64,000 nt of DNA from Clostridium ljungdahlii DSM 13528 (GCF_000143685.1 NC_014328.1:3410001-3474000), one strand, 5' to 3'. Positions 44,203 through 52,610 are shown, counted from the stretch's first letter. Notes: generated by a model not told the origin, from the sequence alone. A program made the numbers and translations.

Positions 44203-45538
44203 TAGAATACAGCACCCCCTTTCCTTTGTTGGTTAAGTTTAATAGTTCCATTACCTTTGTTATACACACTATCTGCATATTTCTGTTCTTTAATATCAGC
44301 AACCTCATATCCATCTAAACCATACCAGATAGCTGAAAATGAATGACTATCGATATTAAATTCATCTTCTATAATCTCACCATTTTTATCTACTGCATAA
44401 GTAAGATCTTTCAATTCTTCTATGGTGTTAGTACAGTTATCAGAACATATTATTTTCTTGAATCTCTTTACTTTCTTAGTATTTTGAAGTCTTGAACCTT
44501 GAAACTTCTTAGCACCACGCATATTAAATCCTTGCTGCTTGTAATATTTTATAGTCTTGGGCTCTGCACAATCAGAATAAATAATCTCTTGAGTTCTCTT
44601 AAACTCAGCTATCTCAATGGCAGTTCTATCATCTGTCATATGGTTCTTATAATATTCCCAATAGATATAAAGTATTTTGTTATCATCATCAATACACATT
44701 CTTACAATAGCGTTATATGAAGTTTCAAAACCAAAGTCCATGCCAACTCTTTTAATTGGATTCTTTATATTGCCTATAGACTGAAGTACTGCATAATGTG
44801 GAGCAACTTCAAACTGCGGAAGTACTCTCCTTCCATTTATGCCAAATCTGCCTTTACGTGCTATCCTATACAAATCAGGATCATAAGTTTTTAGTTCATC
44901 AAGCTGCTCTGTATAACTTTCGGGCAAAAATAAATTATCATCTGCAGTTGAGTGATGATAATATGTGTTGTTTCTTATGACTATTCCTTTTTTATAAAGT
45001 TCTTCATCATCAAGAATAAATATTTTTTTCTTGTCATTTCTGAAAAAGTGCTTATATGTCCAATTATCCTTGCTTACAGGGTTAGTTGAAAGTATCATAT
45101 GCAATGACAGGCTTGGATGCCTTAAACGCCCTAAAAGCTCCTTAAATCCTGCATATTTAACCTCTGAACATTCCTCTATCCATACTATAGAAACATTATT
45201 TATAGATTTAAGTTTTGAAGGTTTATCCATGCCCTTGAATATTATCTTAGAGCCATTAGGAAACTTAACCTGCATTGGTGATGTTACGCACTTTATTTTA
45301 TCATCTAGTCCCATATCAGTTATTATTTCTTCAAGTAATGAATAACAGCTGTCTCTTATGGTATCAAATACTTCTCTAACCACAAGCGCAGTTCTTTTTT
45401 CCTGCAGCAATTTAAGTATTAGCTTTAATGCCACATGGTAACTCTTTGATGATCCTAACCATAACCACCAACAAGAAAATAAAATTTATTTTTCCAGTCA
45501 AATAAAAAATCCTCAAAGTGAGGATTTATCTCCTTCAT
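44202..45538 (-). pseudogene. terL: Terminase large subunit, frame broken in the Walker A motif
   Basis: ATG 45538 begins MKEINPHFE and runs [14 protein letters not shown] then hits TAG. The rest, [13 protein letters not shown] onwards, is in another frame and open for more than 410 codons. Removing 5 nt (TTAGG, about 45450-45456) restores a normal P-loop VGGYGSSKS. Downstream motifs are intact: [21 protein letters not shown] (Walker B), [17 protein letters not shown], and nuclease Asp in VGMDFGFET. The internal GTG at 45434 would make an ATPase-dead protein. Read as a frameshifted gene unless the site is recoded. Confidence 0.75.
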
Positions 45539-46106
45539 GATAGTCACCTTCAAACCACCTCCAATAAAAGCCGTGAAATCTTCTATTTAGATTAATAGCT
45601 CTTGCTACTTTACCATTTGATTTTATACCATGATGTAAACATGCTTGCTTCTCATTTCTATATATTCTAAATACATCACCATTTTTATCTAACTGAACAA
45701 CAGGTTTTTCAAAATTCATCAACCCATTATCCATTGCATGAATAACATTGTCCTTCCTACTAATCCATTCTAAATTAGTAAAGATATTATTAAACGGATT
45801 GCCGTCTTTATGATTTACTTCAGTATAAGCATTTGGATTGTCACAAAAATATTCTGCTACCAATCTATGGACTAAGAACCATTTTGTTTTACCTTTTAAC
45901 GACAAACCTACCTTGTGAGCAATATATCCTTTTACAGACCCCTTATTTTCAAACTTTGCAAGAATCTTTCCTTTTATTAATTTATTCATTACTCTTCCGT
46001 CTTTGCAATATACTATTCTTCTCTCATCATTGCTTCGTACATTCCCTAAATTTGAAACACTATACCTTTCGTTGTAGCCATCAATTTCTCTCCATATTTC
46101 CTTCAC
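45513..46106 (-). CDS. HNH homing endonuclease (NUMOD4-HNH-NUMOD1)
   Basis: 197 aa from GTG 46106 with AGAGGTGG upstream. Domains: NUMOD4 ([21 protein letters not shown]), HNH_3 ([34 protein letters not shown]), NUMOD1 ([20 protein letters not shown]). It lies inside the 5' end of terL: an orphan terL start remains upstream (46171-46212), and the last HNH codons overlap the restored terL start in another frame. Typical free-standing phage homing endonuclease that cuts an uninterrupted terL. Confidence 0.88.
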   Translation of the reverse strand: MKEIWREIDGYNERYSVSNLGNVRSNDERRIVYCKDGRVMNKLIKGKILAKFENKGSVKGYIAHKVGLSLKGKTKWFLVHRLVAEYFCDNPNAYTEVNHKDGNPFNNIFTNLEWISRKDNVIHAMDNGLMNFEKPVVQLDKNGDVFRIYRNEKQACLHHGIKSNGKVARAINLNRRFHGFYWRWFEGDYHEGDKSSL

Positions 46107-46170
46107 TATAACCACCTCTACTTTCACTATAACATAAGCGGTTATGGTAAATACATAATTAAATATAATT

Positions 46171-46212
46171 TTACAATTCAAAGTGAGGATTGACTTCCTT
46201 TTCTACAGCCAT
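46171..46212 (-). pseudogene. Orphan 5' end of terL left upstream of the HNH insertion
   Basis: ATG overlaps the TerS stop (taATG), the normal terS-terL junction. It encodes MAVEKEVNPHFEL then stops. The 24 nt around NPHFE nearly repeat the restored terL start at 45538 (MKEINPHFE). So the HNH gene entered terL at about codon 12 and recreated the lost 5' end at its own 3' end. Confidence 0.8.
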
Positions 46213-47036
46213 TATTCCTCACCCTTTCGTTTTATTATTATTTTTATCGGTTTATCTTTGTCAGGGTTTTTAACTTTATTAACCTCAATTTTAAGTTTTT
46301 CGCACTTTAACTTTTGCTCCTCTGTAGCCATATCCATGTGCTTAGACAACCAATCAAGGGCTTTCATCTTATCCTGAAGCTTAATTTTAATACCATCCTT
46401 ACCTTGTGATACTTCTGAAATGACAGTACCATCTATTTCATCAGAATTATTAAAGTCAGTATAATTGTACTTAATTGTCTTTTCCTTACCCTTTTTATCT
46501 TTGACTTTATATTTTCTTTGTCCAAATTTTATATAGTCTGTTATGTCTGCAAATGCTATATCCATATACTTTTGAAAGATATCGTCTGGACTTAACATTG
46601 CTCTATTTAACCTATTTTGCTTTAGCCTCTGAATTTCTTCTTTAACTGTAGTTTTCTGTAGTAGTTGGTACCCTATTTCTGAGGCTCTATTTTTTGAATA
46701 CCCAGCCTTAATAGCAGCCTTAGTTGCATTGAAACATTTAGGGTAATAAATACAAAAGAGCCTTTGCTTATCGGTAAGTTCCGAGTTTAATACCTCAGTA
46801 ACTTCTTCAAGCTCTGGCTCTTTATTTATAGTATTCTTTTTATGTTTGGAACGTTCCGTATTCTTTTGAAACGTTCCTTTCAATTTGCTGTCCCATTTAT
46901 CTTTATTCTTCCATCCCCTTATAGTTCCAGGTGAAAGATTTAAAAGCTCTGCAATCTTTACTAAATCAATAGCACCGTTATGTTTCTTATAAATATCGAA
47001 TGCTTTATCCCTGTTAGGACTTCTCTGTCTCGGCAT
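46212..47036 (-). CDS. terS: Terminase small subunit (XtmA type)
   Basis: 274 aa. N-terminal HTH (DLVKIAELLNLSPGTIRGWKNKDKW) binds pac DNA. Then LTDKQRLFCIYYPKCFNATKAAIKAGYSKNRA, the terminase_2 domain, and a C-terminal oligomer part ending KPIKIIIKRKGEE. Begins the packaging module; overlaps the original terL start by one base. Confidence 0.88.
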   Translation of the reverse strand: MPRQRSPNRDKAFDIYKKHNGAIDLVKIAELLNLSPGTIRGWKNKDKWDSKLKGTFQKNTERSKHKKNTINKEPELEEVTEVLNSELTDKQRLFCIYYPKCFNATKAAIKAGYSKNRASEIGYQLLQKTTVKEEIQRLKQNRLNRAMLSPDDIFQKYMDIAFADITDYIKFGQRKYKVKDKKGKEKTIKYNYTDFNNSDEIDGTVISEVSQGKDGIKIKLQDKMKALDWLSKHMDMATEEQKLKCEKLKIEVNKVKNPDKDKPIKIIIKRKGEE

Positions 47037-47112
47037 TTCTACACTGTCACCACCTGCCTATTCGTTTTGTTTTGATATTGAAAAAAGTCATCTTAAGAAC
47101 CATTTTACTTTC

Positions 47113-48009
47113 TTATTTCGAAGCAATGTAAATAACTACAATCGTAGAAATTAAAAGTATAAAAGCAGCTAACTTATCTTCCAATTTTATGTTATCAATA
47201 ATATCTACTATTTTATCTTTTAAATTCGATATAAATTTTAATATCCATTCCTGTATAGATTTTAAAAAATTAAAGAATTTATTAATAACCCACCATTGAT
47301 TTAGTTCCGAGAACTTATATAGCTGACTAATTTTTTTATCTCTAGGGATTGGATTACCTTCACAAATTTCATTTTTTTCACTACTTTTTTTATCATCAAA
47401 CTCTTCATTTTTAACTTTTAAAAGTATTTCTAAGCATAACTCATAAAGACTTATTTTTCTTGCTGTTTTTTTATTATTAAAATCATATAAAAATATTTCT
47501 AATCCTATTCCTATTATCGTTACTATTCCAATAACAGCTAAAATTAAAATATATAAATTCGGTGTAACTTCTTTTTTAAATTTATCTGTATTTAAAATTG
47601 CTATCCAAACAGAAACATTAATAGTTAACATTAAGCATATAAAAGGAACTGATGTAAAATTTCTATTTTTTAAATTATTAATAATGTCTTTAAGTTCCAA
47701 TTCATCTGATATAATTAAGTTTTCTTCTTTTCTCTGTCTATATATTTCTTTGATTTTCTCCATAAATTTATTTAATTTACATCCTTGCAGTAAATTAATT
47801 GTATCTTTATCATTAAAAGCTTTAATATTTTTGAAATACTTTTTATAATTTTTCACATAAAAGTCCATGTCATTAGTAGTATCTAATTTATTAAATTTTA
47901 GAATTAATTTATAAATATAGTTAGGTAATATAGCTGTACCTACAAGCAAAACTACAAATAGCAATACACATTTTAATATAATATATATTAAATTAACTAT
48001 AACCTTCAC
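47113..48009 (-). CDS. Membrane protein, prophage cargo, unknown
   Basis: 298 aa with about four helices (residues 4-30, 122-140, 150-172, 280-297) and two cytoplasmic helical stretches (KKYFKNIKAFNDKDTINLL; ELCLEILLKVKNEEFDDKK). No catalytic motif. Directly upstream of terS, a common site for extra genes such as exclusion functions; that role is only inferred. Confidence 0.6.
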   Translation of the reverse strand: MKVIVNLIYIILKCVLLFVVLLVGTAILPNYIYKLILKFNKLDTTNDMDFYVKNYKKYFKNIKAFNDKDTINLLQGCKLNKFMEKIKEIYRQRKEENLIISDELELKDIINNLKNRNFTSVPFICLMLTINVSVWIAILNTDKFKKEVTPNLYILILAVIGIVTIIGIGLEIFLYDFNNKKTARKISLYELCLEILLKVKNEEFDDKKSSEKNEICEGNPIPRDKKISQLYKFSELNQWWVINKFFNFLKSIQEWILKFISNLKDKIVDIIDNIKLEDKLAAFILLISTIVVIYIASK

Positions 48010-48111
48010 CTACCTTTAACACATATATTCGTCATAATCTCCAAAATTCCTGCTAATTAGGAGGATTTTACTATAAAATGTTGAATATTGGGTTAAAGGG
48101 AGGTGATAACT

Positions 48112-48321
48112 ATGCAACATATTCCTGTAACATCATCTGATTTAAACTCTGTAGGGTATGATCCTACATCTCAAACATTAGAAATACAATTTAATTCTGG
48201 TGGAGTATACCAATATTTTGGTGTTCCTTCTAATATTTATGAAGGCCTTATGACTGCACCTTCACATGGTAAGTATTTTCACGCTTATATAAAAAATAAT
48301 TACTCATGGCGAAAACTATAA
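48112..48321 (+). CDS. KTSC-domain protein
   Basis: 69 aa from ATG 48112 (AGGGAGGTGATAACT in front). Whole protein is a KTSC domain: SSDLNSVGYDPTSQTLEIQF, VYQYFGVPSNIYEGLM, HGKYFHAYIKNNY. The family is widespread in phages and next to lysyl-tRNA or nuclease genes, function unsettled. Plus strand, against the late operon, so probably expressed in the lysogen. Confidence 0.85.
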   Translation: MQHIPVTSSDLNSVGYDPTSQTLEIQFNSGGVYQYFGVPSNIYEGLMTAPSHGKYFHAYIKNNYSWRKL

Positions 48322-48322
48322 T

Positions 48323-48466
48323 TTAGTCAATAACAACAAATACTATAGCTGGACCATTTGCTTTAATTGCTTTTTCTACATAAGGTTCAACTGTAGTAGT
48401 TTCTACACCCTCTCTTGATTTTAATTCTTCAACTAATTTCTTTGTAGATACATTTTTCAAATCCAT
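48323..48466 (-). CDS. BC1881-family small phage protein
   Basis: 47 aa: MDLKNVSTKKLVEELKSREG, then VEPYVEKAIKANGPAIVFVVID. This is the BC1881 pattern seen in Firmicute prophages. ATG preceded by AAGGTGATGATGAA. Overlaps the end of the gene upstream. Function unknown. Confidence 0.75.
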   Translation of the reverse strand: MDLKNVSTKKLVEELKSREGVETTTVEPYVEKAIKANGPAIVFVVID

Positions 48467-48666
48467 TTCATCATCACCTTCCCTCTATTAATAGCTCCAT
48501 TAATTCTCCTGTAGCAATCATGTCTCATAAGTTTTTCAATATCAGAAAAGGAGAAGTCTTCTTCCTTACCTCTCCTAGATCTTCTTTTATTATTATTTTC
48601 TTTTAGTTTTTTATGAATATCTGATTGCTGTACCTTTAGTATTTTCTCAACTTTCACACCTCTCAC
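48457..48666 (-). CDS. Small basic phage protein
   Basis: 69 aa; basic middle (NNNKRRSRRGKEED) and a C-terminal block SFSDIEKLMRHDCYRRINGAINRG. The latter resembles the end of the zinc-ribbon protein at 51796 (SHNEFEKMMGSRSYKRVRGALRQK), pointing to a shared module found in phage regulatory proteins. Start could also be a GTG three codons in. Confidence 0.6.
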   Translation of the reverse strand: MRGVKVEKILKVQQSDIHKKLKENNNKRRSRRGKEEDFSFSDIEKLMRHDCYRRINGAINRGKVMMKWI

Positions 48667-48707
48667 CTATCTTTAATTAAATTTTTATTTCATTTATATA
48701 AATATTA

Positions 48708-48737
48708 TTGACACGTGTTATTTATACGTGTTATAAT
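48708..48737 (+). promoter_or_regulatory. hicAB promoter with tandem CGTGTTAT
   Basis: TTGACA (708-713), 18-nt spacer, TATAAT (732-737). CGTGTTAT occurs twice, 13 bp apart, within the promoter (714-721, 727-734). These are good candidates for HicB or HicAB operator contacts. Confidence 0.7.
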
Positions 48738-48758
48738 GTAATTGTAAGGAGGAAGGGG

Positions 48759-48941
48759 ATGAAACCAAAACAAATACTTAAACTTCTGAACGATAAAGGA
48801 TGGATAATAAAACATCAAGGCGGCTCACATATTCAATTAATTCATCCTGATATACCTGGTAAGGTAACAATACCCAATCACAATAAAGACCTTAAACCAG
48901 GAACCCTAAACTCAATACTTAAGCAAGCAGGGCTAAAATAA
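48759..48941 (+). CDS. hicA: HicA mRNA interferase toxin
   Basis: 60 aa from ATG 48759 (AAGGAGGAAGGGG in front). Double-stranded RNA-binding-like fold with the catalytic His in HQGGSHIQLIHPD and a C-terminal KPGTLNSILKQAGL. Cleaves mRNA when not bound by HicB. First gene of a plus-strand pair in the prophage. Confidence 0.92.
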   Translation: MKPKQILKLLNDKGWIIKHQGGSHIQLIHPDIPGKVTIPNHNKDLKPGTLNSILKQAGLK

Positions 48942-48992
48942 AGCCCTCTTGCAAAAGTTTATATATAATTTCTAAAAAGGAGGCTGTACTCA

Positions 48993-49394
48993 ATGGACAA
49001 ATATATTTATCCTGCTTTATTTGAGTCTTCAGAAGATGGTGGCTACTGCATAACATTTCCTGATCTGCCTGGATGCATAACTGAAGGTGATACTTTAACT
49101 GAAGCTCTTACAATGGCAAAAGATGCATTAGAACTTCATTTATATGGTATGGAAGATGATGGTGATGAAATTCCAACCCCTACACCGCCGGAGAAAATCA
49201 AAACACACCCAGGAAGTTTTGTTGTTCCTATAGAGGCTTATATGCCTTTAATACGTGAAGAAATGGCAAATAAGGCAGTGAAAAAGACTTTAACAATTCC
49301 TTCTTGGTTAAATAAAATAGCTGAAGAAAAAAAGATTAACTTTTCTCAAATCTTACAATCTGCATTAAAAAAGCAGCTTAATATTAAAAACTAA
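48993..49394 (+). CDS. hicB: HicB antitoxin
   Basis: 133 aa. N-terminal degenerate RNase H-like HicB domain (YPALFESSEDGGYCITFPDL, PGCITEGDTLTEAL), and a C-terminal ribbon-helix-helix-type segment (TIPSWLNKIAEEKKINFSQI) for operator binding. Ribosome site AAAAAGGAGGCTG. Neutralises HicA and represses the operon. Confidence 0.92.
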   Translation: MDKYIYPALFESSEDGGYCITFPDLPGCITEGDTLTEALTMAKDALELHLYGMEDDGDEIPTPTPPEKIKTHPGSFVVPIEAYMPLIREEMANKAVKKTLTIPSWLNKIAEEKKINFSQILQSALKKQLNIKN

Positions 49395-49395
49395 G

Positions 49396-49470
49396 TAGAG
49401 TGGATAAACAATTCCACTCTATATTTCACTACACAAAAAATAAGCACTAGTATACCTAGTGTTTATTTTC
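49396..49470. terminator. Two hairpins closing hicAB and the facing secreted-protein gene
   Basis: AGAGTGG/CCACTCT (about 49397-49421), then AATAAGCACTAG-TATAC-CTAGTGTTTATT (about 49439-49468) followed by TTCC on plus and TTTTTGT on minus. The second resembles the AAGCACCAGC hairpins next to structured RNAs B and D. Confidence 0.6.
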
Positions 49471-49574
49471 CGTTTATACAATACATATTTTTAAATTTCT
49501 TTCACTATCTTTGGATTATATCCTGCCTATTCGCTCTATATTGAAAAAGAAGCCCTCTAAAGGCTCCTTAGTCA

Positions 49575-50369
49575 TCATTGTTTTGTATATTCATCCACTT
49601 CAAAAGACGATATTTTATCAAATACAACATATTCAGTTTTCTTTGAAAATGGTTGACTACTATCAGTTTTATCAAACGCATAATATGGACTTCCATTGCT
49701 TCCTGAAGATCTGTTATTATACCAACTAATAAAGTCATTTAATTTACTCATACTTACTGTATATGATTTTACATTTCCATTAGTCATTGTCAAATTTAAA
49801 ATAGCATTGCCAATGTTATCTGTTGGATTTGTTGGCGTTGTACCCTGCGGATTTTCATTATATGGTTTTAATTTTCCCGTCGAATCTATATCTATTGCGT
49901 CCAAAACTTGATATCCATCTTCCAAATTAACAATTTCTACATAATGCTCTTTATTTGATAAATTAGAATTTTCAAAACAAATTACAAAAGGTATGTCATT
50001 TGTACTATTCTCAATAACATTTCCATAAGATATTCCATCTATAGATATTTCTATATTTTTTGATCTATTTGGATGCTGCCTATTTATAATTCTCAATTTA
50101 TTCCCTGTAAAATTAAATCTAATTTTGCTATTAACAGCAGATGAATTATGTTCTGTACTTAAATAATTTAATGAGGTTGTAGAACTCCCCAGAACAAAAG
50201 TACTGTCATAAGTTATATTAGTATTTGTGTCATCAAACCTTTGCCATCCACTTTCAGGTGCAGTTAGTTGTTGTCCTACTGTAGCAGCCTGTGCATTACT
50301 ATTTGGTAACAATCCAAATAATAATGCCATACTAAATACTATAAATATTTTTACTAATAACTTTTTCAT
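49575..50369 (-). CDS. Secreted protein with N-terminal beta-sandwich (prophage cargo)
   Basis: 264 aa. Signal peptide to about residue 29 (IVFSMALLFGLLPNSNAQAA). Then a domain beginning ESGWQRFDDTNTNITY with IRFNFTGNKLRIINRQHPN and IEISIDG, like galactose-binding or carbohydrate-binding sandwiches. After a Thr/Pro linker, a C-terminal NVKSYTVSMSKLNDFISWYN..YVVFDKISSFEVDEY module, frequent in clostridial exported proteins. N-domain paralogue of the next gene. Probably a surface protein expressed by the lysogen. Confidence 0.7.
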   Translation of the reverse strand: MKKLLVKIFIVFSMALLFGLLPNSNAQAATVGQQLTAPESGWQRFDDTNTNITYDSTFVLGSSTTSLNYLSTEHNSSAVNSKIRFNFTGNKLRIINRQHPNRSKNIEISIDGISYGNVIENSTNDIPFVICFENSNLSNKEHYVEIVNLEDGYQVLDAIDIDSTGKLKPYNENPQGTTPTNPTDNIGNAILNLTMTNGNVKSYTVSMSKLNDFISWYNNRSSGSNGSPYYAFDKTDSSQPFSKKTEYVVFDKISSFEVDEYTKQ

Positions 50370-50398
50370 ATTCTCCTCCTATAGCCTATCTTCATCTA

Positions 50399-51577
50399 TT
50401 AAAATTTGTAATTTGGATTTGCAAGCATATATTCTCCTATTTTAAGTAAGTTAGCATCATCAATAGCGCCATCTCCAACTATATCTGTATTATATTGTGG
50501 AAGTGACGTAGGAGCTTCCCCATAATGTCTACCATCAATGGCTAAATCCAAAAGTGTAAATTCTCCACTATTATTTACATCCTTTAATGTACTATCTTCT
50601 ATAGTTATTGTGGCCTGTCCACATTGTTCATCTGTTAAATCTTCCTCTGTAGTAATACCATCTGAAACCCTACCTTTTGTAACATCAACTAAAGCATCTC
50701 CTGCAGCTATTCCTTTGAAATTTAACTTTAGTAGTGTCTTTTTAGCATTGACTACATTAGCTGATCCTTTACTTGCAACTATAAATCTCAATTCTCCATC
50801 TTTGCCATCACTTTTTACTAGCTTCATTCCATCTACTTCATCTGCACCTAAGAATTGCAATTTAGTACTATCATATTTTATTCTCACATCTTCTGCGGCT
50901 ATATCCTTTATATTATCAATAGTTAAATTAGCTGATACAGTTTCAGTCTTCTTTATTTTGGTTTTTTCAGGTTCTATATTCAAAACTGTCCCTTGTGATA
51001 CTGAAGGATCTATTAAATATCCATCTTCATCTATATCTATTGCATCAAGTCCAAAATAATTTATTGGTGTAGAAGAATTATCAATTATTTCAACAGTATG
51101 TGATTTTTTTTCTAATCCTACTTTTTCATATAGTAAAATTTTATAGGTAAGTATATCTCTTCTTGTAAAAATCGTATTATCAACAATACCATCTATTTTT
51201 ACTGTTACATTATCAGCGCCTTGAGGCCCAGCAGCATAAATATATCTTAACTTCGAACCGAAAAAATTAAATTTAATGCTAGTATTAAGATTTCTGCATA
51301 TGGTTTCTGTTGAATTATAACTAGGAGGTGTATTATATTTTTGCCATCCTTGTCCTAAATAACTAATATCACTATTAGTATCGTCATATCTTTTCCACCC
51401 CTTCTCAGGATTACTCAATACATCACCCAATTTAGCATTATTTTCAGCAGTACCATTTAAATTACTAGTTCCTATAACTCCATCATCTGCAGCAAAAACA
51501 TTATTACTAAAGCATCCTATAATAACAGCAAAAGCCATTACAAATACAATACCTAAGTGTTTATAAAACTTTTTCAT
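50399..51577 (-). CDS. Secreted protein with cohesin-like and dockerin-like parts
   Basis: 392 aa. Signal peptide (about 1-29). Residues 50-185: the sandwich domain starting EKGWKRYDDTNSDISYLG. Residues 195-320: cohesin-like, with VSANLTIDNIKDIAAEDVRIKYD, LQFLGADEVDG and LLKLNFKGIAAGDALVDV. Residues 330-392: two Ca-binding dockerin-like loops, DVNNSGEFTLLDLAIDG and DIVGDGAIDDANLLKIG. Cohesin and dockerin modules normally assemble cellulosomes or surface complexes. Carriage by a prophage suggests lysogenic conversion of the surface. Confidence 0.75.
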   Translation of the reverse strand: MKKFYKHLGIVFVMAFAVIIGCFSNNVFAADDGVIGTSNLNGTAENNAKLGDVLSNPEKGWKRYDDTNSDISYLGQGWQKYNTPPSYNSTETICRNLNTSIKFNFFGSKLRYIYAAGPQGADNVTVKIDGIVDNTIFTRRDILTYKILLYEKVGLEKKSHTVEIIDNSSTPINYFGLDAIDIDEDGYLIDPSVSQGTVLNIEPEKTKIKKTETVSANLTIDNIKDIAAEDVRIKYDSTKLQFLGADEVDGMKLVKSDGKDGELRFIVASKGSANVVNAKKTLLKLNFKGIAAGDALVDVTKGRVSDGITTEEDLTDEQCGQATITIEDSTLKDVNNSGEFTLLDLAIDGRHYGEAPTSLPQYNTDIVGDGAIDDANLLKIGEYMLANPNYKF

Positions 51578-51795
51578 CTGTATGTCCCCCTATTAAAATA
51601 ATTTTTAACAATTTGTAAACAACTTCTAAAAACTATTTTAAACCCACAACCCTAGTCATATCAACAAAAATTGTAATACAAATTCTCTTATAATAATACA
51701 TATAATAGAATTTATGTAAATTTTAGAAAATTAAAATTTAATTTGCTTTAAGATAAAAATTTTTTATTTACACGTATTGTATTTGTTAACTTATA

Positions 51796-51996
51796 TTACT
51801 TCTGTCTTAAAGCACCTCTAACCCTCTTGTAACTCCTGCTCCCCATCATTTTCTCAAACTCATTATGACTTATATTTCTTTCTTTTATGAAATATTTATT
51901 TATCTTCCTACACCTAGGGCATTTTATTTCTATGCTTGCATTACCCTCTGCTTCCATAAGTAACTTACCACAACTTTTGCATCTTATCTTACTCAT
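51796..51996 (-). CDS. Com-like zinc-ribbon regulator
   Basis: 66 aa. CKSCGKLL and CPRCRKIN give four Cys ligands as in Mu Com. C-terminal SHNEFEKMMGSRSYKRVRGALRQK matches the module in the 69-aa protein at 48457. ATG follows AAGGAGTTGAGTTGA. A small nucleic-acid-binding regulator by family. Confidence 0.7.
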   Translation of the reverse strand: MSKIRCKSCGKLLMEAEGNASIEIKCPRCRKINKYFIKERNISHNEFEKMMGSRSYKRVRGALRQK

Positions 51997-52017
51997 TCAA
52001 CTCAACTCCTTATAAAT

Positions 52018-52066
52018 AAAAAAAGGAGCCGCACATAGAATTCTATTTCTACATACGGCTCTCTGG
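52018..52066 (-). terminator. Strong minus-strand terminator
   Basis: GAGCCGTATGTAG pairs with CTATGTGCGGCTC using only G-C, A-U and G-U pairs on the minus strand, followed by CTTTTTTTATTT. It ends transcripts from the structured RNA D side before the zinc-ribbon gene. Confidence 0.8.
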
Positions 52067-52104
52067 GGGCTCAATTATTATAATTACCTAATATTTTTTT
52101 ATAA

Positions 52105-52243
52105 CGCAAAATAGGTATCCTAAATGACAGATACCTATCTCACACTATAATAAAGGGGATCTAATCTATATGCTTTTTTGTGGTGGTTGCATTTAAGTTT
52201 AATGTGCCCTGCAACCGTAGACACAGATGGTCTTTAATTTCTT
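52105..52243 (-). ncRNA. Structured small RNA, copy D (within the prophage)
   Basis: Shortest member, about 140 nt, with the best promoter: TTGTAA (273-278), 17-nt spacer, TATAAT (250-255). Core GGUUGCA/UGCAACC, unpaired AGAUCCCC and closing hairpin AUAGGUAUC/GAUACCUAU (111-119/130-138) are all present. The 5' CUAAGG hairpin is reduced. Upstream is the hairpin UAAGUACUGGC-UAAA-GCUGGUGCUUA, perfect only as minus-strand RNA. Its presence in a prophage as well as the chromosome suggests mobility. Confidence 0.65.
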
Positions 52244-52396
52244 TAGGACATTATAAGTATACAAAACGTTTGTTACAATTTAATGTCATATAAGTAAAAT
52301 ACTTATTTACTTTTTAATATTTTGTAAATAATATTAAGATAAGCACCAGCTTTAGCCAGTACTTACCTTCGTTTATACAATATATAATATTAAATT

Positions 52397-52501
52397 TTAT
52401 TTACGGTTTCCCGTATTGGTAGCCCCATTTAACCCTGGAGCCACAGGTTTACCAAAGAAATATTTCCACCAGCGTAATCCCTGATGTTTCATTTTAGCCA
52501 T
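52397..52501 (-). CDS. Possible 34-aa peptide
   Basis: ATG 52501 starts a 34-codon frame with a basic, aromatic core HQGLRWWKYFFGKPVAPG and a polar tail. A promoter-like TATACT/TATATA lies just upstream (about 52508-52525), but there is no clear ribosome site. Composition is unlike random AT-rich DNA (Trp-Trp, Gly, Pro). It could be a secreted or signalling peptide, or the remnant of a larger gene. Confidence 0.4.
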   Translation of the reverse strand: MAKMKHQGLRWWKYFFGKPVAPGLNGATNTGNRK

Positions 52502-52552
52502 AATCGACTATATATAGTATATACCACTTTTACATGAATTTTGTTCCGAATG

Positions 52553-52588
52553 TGTCCTATTTTTGTTTCAAATTTGTCTTATTTTTGT
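52553..52588. repeat. Two 14-bp direct repeats, 22-bp period
   Basis: TGTCCTATTTTTGT (553-566) and TGTCTTATTTTTGT (575-588) differ at one base and are spaced two helical turns apart. They lie upstream of the promoter-like region of the 34-aa frame, so they may be operator sites. Confidence 0.5.
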
Positions 52589-52610
52589 CCAATAATTTTG
52601 TATTAAAATT

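Noticed and set aside
50538..51059. Plus-strand frame of 173 codons
   Set aside because: Antisense to the cohesin-like gene, which has a signal peptide and recognisable domains.
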